A DNA stretch of 64,000 nt. It comes from an uncultured Flavobacteriales bacterium (GTDB taxonomy: Bacteria; Bacteroidota; Bacteroidia; Flavobacteriales; BACL11). A model generated the notes under the pieces. It ran no database searches. It had not been told where the DNA came from and saw nothing but the letters and a program-made list of their open reading frames with translations. Made by a program: the position numbers and the translations under genes. Numbering within the stretch: position 1 is the first letter of the stretch; every line of letters begins with the position of its first letter. The stretch lies in contig CALSUJ010000003.1 of NCBI GenBank assembly GCA_943789505.1, positions 124,001 through 188,000 on the forward strand, given 5' to 3'. Shown here piece after piece: positions 44,210 to 53,591 of the stretch.

Positions 44210-47200
44210 ATGAGCAAGTTCAAGGAATACAAACAATTAAGTTTATCTAAAACGCATAAAGAGATTTTAGAAAATTGGAAAAAAAATGATGTTTTCAATC
44301 AAAGTATTGAAGGCCGAAAAGGAAATCCAACTTTTACATTTTATGAAGGGCCACCTTCAGCAAACGGAATGCCTGGTATTCACCATGTAATTGCGCGAAC
44401 AATTAAAGATCTATTTTGTCGCTATAAAACTCTTAAAGGATTTCAGGTAAACCGTAAAGCTGGCTGGGATACACACGGGTTACCTGTTGAGCTTGCTGTT
44501 GAAAAAGAGTTAGGGATTACTAAAGAAGATATTGGTACAACAATATCCGTTGAGGAGTACAATAAGGCTTGCCGGACCAATGTAATGAAGTACAAAGGAA
44601 GTTGGGAAGATATCACTGAGAAAATGGGATATTGGGTAGACATGAAAACACCTTATGTTACTTATGACAATAAATATATTGAAAGCGTTTGGTGGTTACT
44701 CGCTCAGATGCACAAAAAAGGGCTACTTTACAAAGGGCATACTGTTCAGCCTTTTTCTCCTAAAGCTGGGACAGGATTAAGTACACACGAGCTAAATCAG
44801 CCAGGTTGTTACCGTAATGTGAAAGACACCTCAGCAATCGCACAATTCAAAGTCATAAAAAATGAGAATTCTGACTCTCTTTTTAGTAAAACTAAGAATG
44901 ATATCTATTGTTTAGCATGGACAACGACACCTTGGACATTACCTTCTAACACCGCACTAGCGGTTGGTAAAAAAATTGATTATTTATTAATAGAAACCTT
45001 AAATCAATATACTGGAAAAGCAATTACAGTTATTGTAGCAAAGGGGTTATCGTCTAACTATTTTAAAGAAGAAAATGCTGAATTGAAGTTTGCTGATTAT
45101 ATAGTTGGAAAAAAGAATTTACCATTCAATATTATAGCTGAATTAAAAGGAGATAGATTAGAAGGGTTACGATACGAACAACTTTTACCTTACGCGCAAC
45201 CAGAAGATGGAGATGCTTTTAGAATTATTTTAGCAGATTTTGTTACTACTGAAGATGGTTCAGGAATTGTTCACTTAGCACCAAGTTTTGGAGCTGATGA
45301 TAACAGGGTTTGTAAACAAAACGGAATTGGAACCTTAACACTAGTCAATAAACAAGGTAAGTTTGTAGATACCGTTACTGATTTTGCTGGATTATATGTT
45401 AAAAATGAATATTATACGGATGAAGATGAAAAACCAAACCTTTCTGCTGATGTACAAATTGTTATAAAGCTAAAAGAAGAAAACCTTTGTTTTAAGGCTG
45501 AGAAATATGAACATTCTTACCCACATTGTTGGCGTACTGACAAACCAATTCTGTATTATCCTATGGATAGTTGGTTTGTAAAAACTACTGACTATAAAGA
45601 CAGAATGATGGAGCTTAATAAAACCATCAACTGGAAACCAAAATCAACAGGTGAAGGTCGTTTTGGGAAGTGGTTAGAAAATTTGGTAGACTGGAATTTA
45701 TCACGTTCTCGTTTTTGGGGAATCCCAATTCCTATCTGGCGTACTGAAGATGGAGAAACAGAAATCTGTATTAGTTCAATAGAAGAGTTAAAAACTGAAA
45801 TTGAAAAATCAATTGCTGCTGGACTGATGAATACAAATCCTTTAGCTGATTTTATTGTTGGAGATATGTCTGAAGAAAACTACACTTCTTTTGACTTGCA
45901 CAGGCCGTATGTTGATAATATAATTCTTATTTCAAAGGATGGAAAGCCAATGAAAAGAGAATTAGATTTAATTGATGTTTGGTTTGATTCAGGATCAATG
46001 CCCTACGCTCAGCTGCATTACCCGTTTGAAAATAAAAAAATATTTGAACAAAATTTCCCTGCTGATTTTATTGCTGAAGGAGTTGATCAAACAAGGGGAT
46101 GGTTCTTTACTCTGCACGCAATTTCAACTATGTTGTTCGATTCTGTAGCCTATAAAAATGTTATCTCTAATGGTTTGGTTTTAGATAAAAATGGAAATAA
46201 AATGTCCAAACGATTAGGAAATGCTACAGATCCTTTTAAAACTATTGATAAATATGGTGCTGATGCGACAAGATGGTACATGATATCCAATGCCCAACCT
46301 TGGGACAATTTAAAGTTTGACGAAAGTGGAATACAAGAAGTACAAAGGAAATTCTTTGGCACACTTTATAATACCTACTCTTTCTTTTCACTTTACGCAA
46401 ATATTGACGGATTCAACTATACGGAGAATGAAGTTGCTGTTGAAAATAGAAGCGAAATTGACAGATGGATTCTTTCAGAGTTAAATACTTTAATTAAACA
46501 AGTTGAAGGAAATTACGAAGATTACGAGCCTACAAAAGTTGCCCGTTTAATTCAGGACTTTGTAATGAACAAATTAAGCAACTGGCATGTTCGTTTAAGC
46601 AGAAGACGATTCTGGAAAGGGGAATATAATACTGATAAAATTTCTGCCTACCAGACACTATACCAATGCTTGGAAAAGATTACACTACTATCTGCACCTA
46701 TTGCACCATTTTTTATGGATCGTTTATTTCAAGATTTAAATACTATTAGTAAAAAGTATGATATAACTTCAGTACATTTAGCTAATTTTCCTAAAGCTGA
46801 CAACAGTATGATAGATGCTGATTTAGAGAGGAAAATGCAGTTGGCTCAAAATATCACTTCACTTACTTTGTCGCTAAGAAAAAAAGAAATGATTCGAGTA
46901 AGACAGCCTTTACAAAAGATAATGATACCTGTTTTGAATCCAAAAATGCAACAAGATATTGAAGCAATTTCTAGCATTGTATTAAGTGAAATTAATGTTA
47001 AAGAAATTGCATACTTAACAGAAAATTCTAATGTATTAACCAAAAAAATAAAACCTAATTTTAAAACTCTTGGGCCAAAGTTTGGTAAAGATATGAAGTT
47101 AATTTCTGGAGTTATTACACAGTTTAGTTCCGATAATATTAAGCAAATAGAAAAGGAAGGTATTTATAAAGTTAATGATACTATTACCATTGACTTAACA

Positions 47201-47557
47201 GATGTTGAAATAAGTTCGGCAGATATTCCTGGTTGCATTGTAGCTAATAATGATGGAATAACTGTTGCATTAGATATTACGCTTTCAGCTGATTTAAAGG
47301 AAGAGGGTTTGGCCAGAGAGTTTATAAATAGAGTTCAAAACCTAAGGAAAGATAATGGTTTTAAAGTTACTGACAAGGTTAATATCTTAGTTGAAAACAA
47401 TGAACAATTAAAATCTGCAATTCAAAATAATTTCGCTTATATTTGTGATGAAACTTTAGCAGATAAATTAGAATTTTCAAAGAATATTGAAAACGAGACT
47501 AATGAGATGGATTTAGTAGATGGAATTACTGCAAAAGTGAGTATTATAAAACACTAA
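44210..47557 (+). CDS. ileS: isoleucyl-tRNA synthetase
   Basis: IleRS (1115 residues) charges tRNA-Ile. The class I HIGH-type site reads PSANGMPGIHHVIART, the KMSKS loop reads KNGNKMSKRLGN, and the editing domain (CP1) lies between, with TWDT-like WTTTPWTLPSNTALAV. The C-terminal region is of the longer, eukaryote-like type found in Bacteroidetes, without the CxxC zinc site of E. coli. It leads an ileS-dksA-lspA cluster (4 and 6 nt gaps), the standard arrangement in the phylum. Confidence 0.97.
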   Translation: MSKFKEYKQLSLSKTHKEILENWKKNDVFNQSIEGRKGNPTFTFYEGPPSANGMPGIHHVIARTIKDLFCRYKTLKGFQVNRKAGWDTHGLPVELAVEKELGITKEDIGTTISVEEYNKACRTNVMKYKGSWEDITEKMGYWVDMKTPYVTYDNKYIESVWWLLAQMHKKGLLYKGHTVQPFSPKAGTGLSTHELNQPGCYRNVKDTSAIAQFKVIKNENSDSLFSKTKNDIYCLAWTTTPWTLPSNTALAVGKKIDYLLIETLNQYTGKAITVIVAKGLSSNYFKEENAELKFADYIVGKKNLPFNIIAELKGDRLEGLRYEQLLPYAQPEDGDAFRIILADFVTTEDGSGIVHLAPSFGADDNRVCKQNGIGTLTLVNKQGKFVDTVTDFAGLYVKNEYYTDEDEKPNLSADVQIVIKLKEENLCFKAEKYEHSYPHCWRTDKPILYYPMDSWFVKTTDYKDRMMELNKTINWKPKSTGEGRFGKWLENLVDWNLSRSRFWGIPIPIWRTEDGETEICISSIEELKTEIEKSIAAGLMNTNPLADFIVGDMSEENYTSFDLHRPYVDNIILISKDGKPMKRELDLIDVWFDSGSMPYAQLHYPFENKKIFEQNFPADFIAEGVDQTRGWFFTLHAISTMLFDSVAYKNVISNGLVLDKNGNKMSKRLGNATDPFKTIDKYGADATRWYMISNAQPWDNLKFDESGIQEVQRKFFGTLYNTYSFFSLYANIDGFNYTENEVAVENRSEIDRWILSELNTLIKQVEGNYEDYEPTKVARLIQDFVMNKLSNWHVRLSRRRFWKGEYNTDKISAYQTLYQCLEKITLLSAPIAPFFMDRLFQDLNTISKKYDITSVHLANFPKADNSMIDADLERKMQLAQNITSLTLSLRKKEMIRVRQPLQKIMIPVLNPKMQQDIEAISSIVLSEINVKEIAYLTENSNVLTKKIKPNFKTLGPKFGKDMKLISGVITQFSSDNIKQIEKEGIYKVNDTITIDLTDVEISSADIPGCIVANNDGITVALDITLSADLKEEGLAREFINRVQNLRKDNGFKVTDKVNILVENNEQLKSAIQNNFAYICDETLADKLEFSKNIENETNEMDLVDGITAKVSIIKH

Positions 47558-47561
47558 AACT

Positions 47562-47936
47562 ATGGCTGAAAAAACCACATACACGAAAGATGAGCTTGCA
47601 GAATTTAGACAATTAATTCTGGATAAAATTGAAAGTGCTCAAGACGATTTAGATGTCTTAAGAGCTGCTACTGCTAATGATTCTGACAATGGAACTGAAG
47701 ATACTTCACCTACTTTTAAGCAATTTGAAGAAGGATCATCTACGCTTTCAAAAGAAGAAAATATAAAACTAGCTGAAAGACAAGCAAAATTCATTAGAAG
47801 CTTGAATAATGCATTAATTCGTATAGAGAACAAGACTTATGGAATATGCAGAATTACAGGAAAATTGATCGCGAAAGAAAGGTTAAAACTTGTACCACAT
47901 GCAACGCTAAGTATTGAGGCTAAAAACGCGCAATAA
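47562..47936 (+). CDS. DksA/TraR-type transcription regulator
   Basis: This 124-residue protein has the coiled-coil of DksA/TraR proteins (residues about 8-75) followed by a short C4-like finger, TYGICRITGKLIAKERLKLVPHATLSIEA. Three of the four finger cysteines are replaced, as in other Bacteroidetes versions, so it may not bind zinc. Such proteins bind RNA polymerase through the secondary channel and can act with ppGpp. It is squeezed between ileS and lspA. Confidence 0.9.
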   Translation: MAEKTTYTKDELAEFRQLILDKIESAQDDLDVLRAATANDSDNGTEDTSPTFKQFEEGSSTLSKEENIKLAERQAKFIRSLNNALIRIENKTYGICRITGKLIAKERLKLVPHATLSIEAKNAQ

Positions 47937-47942
47937 GTTACT

Positions 47943-48530
47943 TTGAAAAAAATATTTTTTACAGCTTTTATTCTTGTTTTACTGGATCAAATTCTAAAAA
48001 TATGGATTAAAACTCATTATATTTTAGGAGAAGAATCTCAAATTTTTGACTGGTTTATAATTCACTTTACCGAAAATAATGGAATGGCTTTTGGTATAGA
48101 GTTTGGTGGATATACCGGCAAAAAAATACTTACTATATTTAGAATAGTTGTTGTTGGAATAGGCATAAAATATATTTTGAATTTATCAAAAGCAGGATTT
48201 TCAAATGGTGCTTCAATTGCACTAGGGTTCATTATCGGTGGTGCAATTGGTAATATTATTGACAGTTCCTTCTATGGAATTATATTTAATGACAGCTACA
48301 ATAATATCGCAAGCTTTATGCCTGAAATGGGGGGGTACTCTTCTTTACTTCACGGAAAAGTAGTTGACATGTTCTATTTTCCATTAATGAATAGTCATTT
48401 CCCTAATTGGTTGCCAATTTGGGGTGGCGAACACTTCATCTTCTTTCGCCCGGTATTTAATATTGCGGATGCCGGAATTTCTATAGGAATATTTATGATC
48501 CTACTTTTTTACAGAAAAGAATTTAACTAA
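47943..48530 (+). CDS. lspA: lipoprotein signal peptidase
   Basis: LspA (195 residues) is the aspartyl protease that cuts lipoprotein signal peptides in the inner membrane. The two catalytic aspartates are visible in HGKVVDMFYFP and FNIADAGISIG, and the FTENNGMAFGIEFG loop and four helices are typical. A longer extracytoplasmic insert (about 115-165) is common in Bacteroidetes. The start is a TTG, 6 nt after the dksA-like stop. It would process the lipoprotein at 15118. Confidence 0.95.
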   Translation: MKKIFFTAFILVLLDQILKIWIKTHYILGEESQIFDWFIIHFTENNGMAFGIEFGGYTGKKILTIFRIVVVGIGIKYILNLSKAGFSNGASIALGFIIGGAIGNIIDSSFYGIIFNDSYNNIASFMPEMGGYSSLLHGKVVDMFYFPLMNSHFPNWLPIWGGEHFIFFRPVFNIADAGISIGIFMILLFYRKEFN

Positions 48531-48537
48531 GATTTCT

Positions 48538-49311
48538 TTAATTTCTTTGCATATCTCCATAAATAGTTCCCTTTAAACCTATTTTAAATTTGGATTTTTT
48601 GAAATATTTTTGATTTAATTTTCTTAAAAAACCTAATATCAAAAATTCTAATTTGCTTTTTAAAGGTGTTTTTACCGCCCCCCATTCTTCTGGAAATGAG
48701 TAATTGTATTTTTCCAAAAATGGCCCAAAAACAGCAATAGATATCTCCTTGATATCGTTAGTATAATAAGTTAATAAATCATTGTTTTTACCTATTGTTT
48801 TGTTTGCAACCGGGAGTGGCTTTGTGCTGTCAATGCCTGCATTTTTAAGTGCCAACAAATAATCCTCTGCAATAGTTTCATACCTAATTACAAAATCACA
48901 ATTGTCAATTGTTAAACTAGAAAGATTATCGTATGGTTTTTGATGAAATTTTTTGAAATACTGCTGAAAGGAAGAATTATTATCCTTTATATAATTAAAT
49001 TTCTGTCTTTGCTTTTTTGATATATGCCCTCCATTTTCTGAAAAGAGTTCAGAATTAGTAAAGTTTCCTTTTGCATTTGCCTTCATTTTTTCATATACTG
49101 TAACAGCAATCTCCATAGGATTTCTCAGTACTGCAAATACAAAATATTCTAACTCCAATTTTGTCGCTACATTCTCAAACTCATGAAACAAAGAATGCTT
49201 TCTTAAGTAAGGCTCTCCATCATATTCTAAGTGTAATTCTTTTGAAATTGCAGAAGATGCTGAAAAAGGTAAGCCAATAAAGAGAAATTTATATTTATGA
49301 CTAATAATCAT
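48538..49311 (-). CDS. sulfotransferase-family protein
   Basis: This 257-residue protein resembles the sulfotransferase family 2 fold. The 5'-phosphosulfate loop corresponds to KFLFIGLPFSASSAISKEL near the start and the 3'-phosphate site to FAVLRNPMEIAVTVYEKMK (near residue 65). The rest is helical. Such enzymes move sulfate from PAPS to sugars or lipids, and in bacteria they often act in surface glycans. The ATG directly follows the asd stop codon, so it is coexpressed with asd, an unusual pairing. The acceptor is unknown. Confidence 0.72.
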   Translation of the reverse strand: MIISHKYKFLFIGLPFSASSAISKELHLEYDGEPYLRKHSLFHEFENVATKLELEYFVFAVLRNPMEIAVTVYEKMKANAKGNFTNSELFSENGGHISKKQRQKFNYIKDNNSSFQQYFKKFHQKPYDNLSSLTIDNCDFVIRYETIAEDYLLALKNAGIDSTKPLPVANKTIGKNNDLLTYYTNDIKEISIAVFGPFLEKYNYSFPEEWGAVKTPLKSKLEFLILGFLRKLNQKYFKKSKFKIGLKGTIYGDMQRN

Positions 49312-50298
49312 TTAAATACAATTTTTCATTAACAAATATTCGGCAATTTGTACGGTATTAGTTGCTGCTCCTTTTCTTAAATTATCAGCTACCACCCACA
49401 TATTCAATGTGTTTTTTTGTGTAAAATCTCTTCTTATTCTTCCAACAAAAACTGCATCTTTTTTATAGGCTGTTATAGGCATTGGATATGTATTTTCTAA
49501 AGGGTTATCTACCACTTCAACTCCAGGCATATCACTTAAAGCCAAGCGCACTTCATCCAAATTAAAATCATTTTCAAACATTACATTTACACTTTCGGAA
49601 TGCCCTCCAACAACAGGAACTCTAACTGCTGTAGCGGTAACATCAATTCCTTCATCTAATATTTTCTTAGTTTCGTTAGTCAATTTCATTTCCTCCTTAG
49701 TATATCCATTTTCTTCAAATAAATCACAATGGGGTAAAACATTCTGATAAATAGGGTGGGGATAAGCCATCTCTCCTTCCACTCTTTTTTCTTCATTTTC
49801 CAATTGCCTAACAGCTTTTTCTCCTGTTCCACTAATGGACTGATAAGTTGAAACCACTACTCTCTTTACTTTAAATTTTTGGTGCAAAGGAGATAGTGCC
49901 ATCACTAATTGTATGGTGGAACAGTTCGGATTTGAAACAATCATATCTTCTTTTCTAAGTTCATCACCATTTATTTCAGGAACAATTAATTTATGATTTT
50001 TATGCAACCTCCAAAAAGAAGAATTATCAATTACCTTACACCCTTTTGCAACTAATTTGGGGGCCCATATTTCAGAAACTTCTCCTCCAGCTGAAAACAA
50101 AGCTAAATCCACCTCTTTTGCTAACAAATCGTCAAGCGATATAATTGTATGTGTTTTACCTAAATAAGAAATGGTTTGCCCACAAGACTTTTTGGATGCA
50201 ACAGGAATTAGCTCACTTATCGGGAAGTTTCTTTCTGCAAGTACGGCTAATATTTCTCTACCTACCATACCGGTTACTCCTACTATTGCTAATTTCAT
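49312..50298 (-). CDS. asd: aspartate-semialdehyde dehydrogenase
   Basis: Asd (328 residues) reduces aspartyl phosphate to aspartate semialdehyde, the branch point to lysine, diaminopimelate, threonine and methionine. The NADP-binding start reads LAIVGVTGMVGREIL, the catalytic cysteine is in VSNPNCSTIQLVMAL (near residue 130), and the histidine is in RVPVVGGHSESV. Length is standard. It is the first gene of a two-gene unit with the sulfotransferase. Confidence 0.96.
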   Translation of the reverse strand: MKLAIVGVTGMVGREILAVLAERNFPISELIPVASKKSCGQTISYLGKTHTIISLDDLLAKEVDLALFSAGGEVSEIWAPKLVAKGCKVIDNSSFWRLHKNHKLIVPEINGDELRKEDMIVSNPNCSTIQLVMALSPLHQKFKVKRVVVSTYQSISGTGEKAVRQLENEEKRVEGEMAYPHPIYQNVLPHCDLFEENGYTKEEMKLTNETKKILDEGIDVTATAVRVPVVGGHSESVNVMFENDFNLDEVRLALSDMPGVEVVDNPLENTYPMPITAYKKDAVFVGRIRRDFTQKNTLNMWVVADNLRKGAATNTVQIAEYLLMKNCI

Positions 50299-50395
50299 TT
50301 GTAAATTCTATTTTTTGAAAGTCATATGGAAGGTTTAAAAATCAGAACCTTTCACATTTTTTTTCTAAACCTCAAAAATACTATATTTACGGAAT

Positions 50396-50641
50396 ATGAG
50401 AAAATGCATATTACTTTTTATTCTTGCCACGTGTTGACAAGTAGGATTCACACAATTTACAGATGATTTTACGGACGGATATTTTACAAATAATCCCGTT
50501 TGGGGAGGAAATATCAATAATTTTGAAGTTAACAGTACACAATTACACTTAAGTGATACGACTACTAATACCTCCTTTTTAACAACAGAAAGTAAATCTA
50601 TTATGAATGGGTTTTGGGAATTTAACACTAAAATCTTATAA
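50396..50641 (+). pseudogene. N-terminal remnant of a secreted lamin-tail/T9SS-type protein
   Basis: The frame starts with a signal-peptide-like MRKCILLFILATC, hits TGA at 50435-50437, and continues with QFTDDFTDGYFTNNPVWGGNINNFEVN before a final TAA at 50639-50641. The FTDDFTDGxFTxNPxWxGxxxxFxVN pattern is the recurring N-terminal motif of large Bacteroidetes lamin-tail surface proteins as I recall them. Only about 80 residues remain of a protein normally many hundreds long. A TATATTTA sequence (G to A change in the -7 box) lies 6 nt upstream, in the same layout as the leaderless promoters elsewhere in the window. uvrC begins 24 nt later. Confidence 0.75.
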
Positions 50642-50665
50642 AAAAGTTGTTGTTTTGCATAACTA

Positions 50666-52453
50666 ATGCCAGCCCCAAAACATATAGAAGAACTGCTAAA
50701 AAATATTCCCCAAAAAGCAGGGGTTTATCAGTATTACGATAAAAGTGACAAATTACTGTATATCGGAAAGGCCAAAAACTTAAAAAAAAGGGTTTCTTCC
50801 TATTTCACTAAAAAACAAGAACACGGAAAAACACGGGTATTAGTCAGTAAAATACAGGATATAAAATATGTAGTAGTAAGCACCGAAATGGATGCCCTAC
50901 TTTTGGAAAACAACCTGATAAAAAAACATCAGCCCAAGTACAATGTTGCTCTTAAAGACGGAAAAACTTATCCTTGGATTTGTATAAAAAACGAACCTTT
51001 CCCAAGGATTTTTCAAACTAGAGATGTAATAAAAGATGGCTCGGATTATTACGGACCTTACACATCTGTTCGATTGGTAAAAACACTTCTGAATTTCTTT
51101 CATCAACTATATCCATTACGGAATTGTAGCCTGAATTTAACAGATAAAAATATTAAAAAAGAAAAATTCAAAGTGTGTTTGGAATACCACATGGGAAATT
51201 GCCTTGCCCCTTGTGAAAATAAACAAAGTGTTCAAGAATATCAGCAAGGAATTGAGCATATCAAACAGATAATAAAAGGAGATATTAAATCAGTAATTCA
51301 ATATTTGGAAACTGCTATGCTAAATTTTTCGGACAAAATGGAATTTGAAAAAGCTCAATCCGTTAAAGATAAAATTGATTTATTGAGCAACTATCAATCC
51401 AAATCAACCATTGTAAATCCTAAAATAAATAATGTAGATGTCTTTACCATACTTAGCCATGAAACAACTGCCTTTGTAAACTATCTAAAGATAAATTCAG
51501 GAGCAATTGTGCAGGCACATACTTTGGAGTTGAATAAGAAATTAGAAGAAACGGAAGAAGAGTTATTGCAGTTAGCAATTGTGGAACTTAGGCAAAGGTT
51601 TAAGAGCACTTCAAATACAATTTATTGTTCTCATTCCTTGAAAAATGTATGGGGGAATTTAAGCATTACTATTCCTAAAATTGGAGATAAAAAGAAACTC
51701 ATTGATTTGAGTTTGAGAAATGCAAAATACATGTTATTGGACCTACAAAAACGAAAAATAAATAACATTGAAAAGCAGGGTAATAAGCGTATTTTGGAAC
51801 AATTGCAAAAAGATTTACACCTTGTAAATCGCCCAATACATATTGAATGTTTTGATAATTCCAACACACAAGGTGCTTACCCTGTAGCGGCTTGTGTGGT
51901 GTTTAAAAATGCAAGACCTAGCAAAAAGGACTACCGGAATTTTAACATCAAAACTGTAGTAGGTCCTGATGATTATGCAAGTATGGAAGAGGTTATCTAT
52001 AGAAGATATAAACGCCTATTGGATGAAGAGCAGCCTTTGCCCGAATTGATTGTTGTTGATGGAGGAAAGGGCCAATTGAGCTCGGCAGTGAATAGTTTAG
52101 ATAAATTAAAACTCAGAGGAAAGATAGCCATTATTGGTATTGCCAAACGCTTGGAAGAAATCTATTTTCCAGGAGATAGTGTTCCACTTTATTTAGACAA
52201 ACGATCAGAAAGTTTAAAATTGATACAACAACTAAGGGATGAAGCTCACCGCTTTAGCATTATGCATCATAGAAATCAAAGAGGAAAAGATAGCCTTGGC
52301 ACTTCATTGGATAAAATTGAAGGAATAGGTCCAAAAACTGTTGAGTTACTTATCACTCATTTTGGTTCTGTTAAAAAGGTAATGGAAGCCAAAAATGAGG
52401 AATTGATAAAGCTAATTGGAAAAAGCAAAACAGAAAAAATTAAAAAATCCTAA
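50666..52453 (+). CDS. uvrC: excinuclease ABC subunit C
   Basis: UvrC (595 residues) makes both incisions in nucleotide-excision repair with UvrAB. It has the N-terminal GIY-YIG nuclease (KAGVYQYYDKSDKLLYIGKAK, 15-40), a UVR/coiled region (KMEFEKAQSVKDKIDLL), the RNase H-like C-terminal nuclease with the aspartates in HIECFDNSNTQG and LIVVDGGKGQLSSA, and a helix-hairpin-helix (KIEGIGPKTVELLITHFGS). It is complete and normal in length. Confidence 0.96.
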   Translation: MPAPKHIEELLKNIPQKAGVYQYYDKSDKLLYIGKAKNLKKRVSSYFTKKQEHGKTRVLVSKIQDIKYVVVSTEMDALLLENNLIKKHQPKYNVALKDGKTYPWICIKNEPFPRIFQTRDVIKDGSDYYGPYTSVRLVKTLLNFFHQLYPLRNCSLNLTDKNIKKEKFKVCLEYHMGNCLAPCENKQSVQEYQQGIEHIKQIIKGDIKSVIQYLETAMLNFSDKMEFEKAQSVKDKIDLLSNYQSKSTIVNPKINNVDVFTILSHETTAFVNYLKINSGAIVQAHTLELNKKLEETEEELLQLAIVELRQRFKSTSNTIYCSHSLKNVWGNLSITIPKIGDKKKLIDLSLRNAKYMLLDLQKRKINNIEKQGNKRILEQLQKDLHLVNRPIHIECFDNSNTQGAYPVAACVVFKNARPSKKDYRNFNIKTVVGPDDYASMEEVIYRRYKRLLDEEQPLPELIVVDGGKGQLSSAVNSLDKLKLRGKIAIIGIAKRLEEIYFPGDSVPLYLDKRSESLKLIQQLRDEAHRFSIMHHRNQRGKDSLGTSLDKIEGIGPKTVELLITHFGSVKKVMEAKNEELIKLIGKSKTEKIKKS

Positions 52454-52591
52454 ATAGTAACAAAAGGAATTTTACATTTAGAAATTCAGTAGCACCAATA
52501 AGAGTATAATTCATTTTAGTATTTAAACGATTATGCCCTAATAATTTCAGGATAGTTATGTATTAATTTTTGTATTATTGTACACATCCAA

Positions 52592-52630
52592 TTTTTCGTT
52601 TTCATTTAAAAACAGAGTGAAAAACGAAAA
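52592..52630 (+). repeat. inverted repeat in the leader of the DoxX-like pair
   Basis: TTTTCGTTTTCA is mirrored by TGAAAAACGAAAA with one bulged base and a loop of about 13 nt. It ends 27 nt before the ATG at 52658. It is not followed by a T run, so it looks more like a 5' leader hairpin or operator than a terminator. Confidence 0.45.
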
Positions 52631-52657
52631 GCCACACAAATAAAAAAATTAAATAAA

Positions 52658-52996
52658 ATGGAAAATTTAGTACAATTAGCACAAATAACCGTAGCAATAT
52701 CTGTTACTTATGTTTGGATTTTTAGATTTCACAATGTCCTTAAAGAATTTACCCAATTCGGATTAAGTGATTTAATCCGAAATTTAACTGGGGCAACAAA
52801 AATATCTTTAGCTACATTACTAATTGTTGGTATTTGGCATTCATCATTAGTTCTTATTCCATCAGTTGTTATGGGACTATTAATGATAGGCGCTCAATAT
52901 TTTCATTTGAAAATAAAGAATCCCTTTATTAAACATATTCCCTCACTTATTCTTTTAATTTTATGTGCTTTTATAGCATTATTATCAATTCAATAA
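52658..52996 (+). CDS. DoxX-like four-helix membrane protein 1
   Basis: This 112-residue protein has four membrane helices: about 5-24, 44-65, 67-85 and 92-110. The layout of a short loop with FHNVLKEFTQFGLSDLIRNLTGATKISLA after helix 1 and the conserved GLS/GAT-Lys pattern fit the DoxX-like (DoxX_2) family. That family is poorly understood and is sometimes linked to respiratory or redox stress. It is followed after 6 nt by a clear paralogue. Neither has cysteines or other catalytic residues. Confidence 0.78.
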   Translation: MENLVQLAQITVAISVTYVWIFRFHNVLKEFTQFGLSDLIRNLTGATKISLATLLIVGIWHSSLVLIPSVVMGLLMIGAQYFHLKIKNPFIKHIPSLILLILCAFIALLSIQ

Positions 52997-53002
52997 TCTA
53001 AA

Positions 53003-53341
53003 ATGGATATAGATAAAATATGCATTTTAATATCAAGTTTATCCTTTTTTGCTTATGCCGTCTCTTTCTTCACCTCACAACATATGAAAAAAGAATTTAA
53101 GAGGTTTGGATTAGAAAAAATTGGTTTATTAATAATAATATTACAATTTATAGGAGCAACTGGTTTAATAGTAGGCCTTAAATTTAATCCAATTTTAACG
53201 ATTTCATCTTTAGGCCTTACATTACTTATGCTATCTGGTCTAATAGTGAGAATAAAATTAAAAGATAGTATTTGGATTTCTTTGCCTGCTTTGTTTTATT
53301 TGGGGTTAAATACTTATATCTTTTTGGTATCAATAAATTAA
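53003..53341 (+). CDS. DoxX-like four-helix membrane protein 2
   Basis: This 112-residue protein is the same length as its upstream neighbour and shares its layout: helix 1, then EFKRFGLEKIGLLIIILQFIGATGLIVG (compare EFTQFGLSDLIRNLTGATKISLATLLIVG), and two more helices. It is therefore a tandem paralogue of the 52658 gene, and the two may form a heteromer. Function is unknown. Confidence 0.75.
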   Translation: MDIDKICILISSLSFFAYAVSFFTSQHMKKEFKRFGLEKIGLLIIILQFIGATGLIVGLKFNPILTISSLGLTLLMLSGLIVRIKLKDSIWISLPALFYLGLNTYIFLVSIN

Positions 53342-53591
53342 TCGACCATCAAGAGTTGTAGTTGATTAAAAAGTTCATTTAGTTATGTTTTTATTGAATA
53401 ATAAATTTAAAAACAAAATAGTTTGGTTTTGTGCGAGTTCAAAGTTTAATTACTTATATTACGGATTACTTACTATATACTAATCTATGTAGCTAGTTAA
53501 AAAATATTTATTTCTCAGACACGAGCAAAGACCAAAATTAAAAAAATGCCATGTTTAATTTCAAAACAGATATTAGTAACCAATTAATGTT

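Noticed and set aside
53342-53591. Search for a tRNA or small RNA in the gap before the OYE gene
   Set aside because: No cloverleaf, CCA end or strong hairpin could be found; only a weak imperfect stem near 53342-53370.
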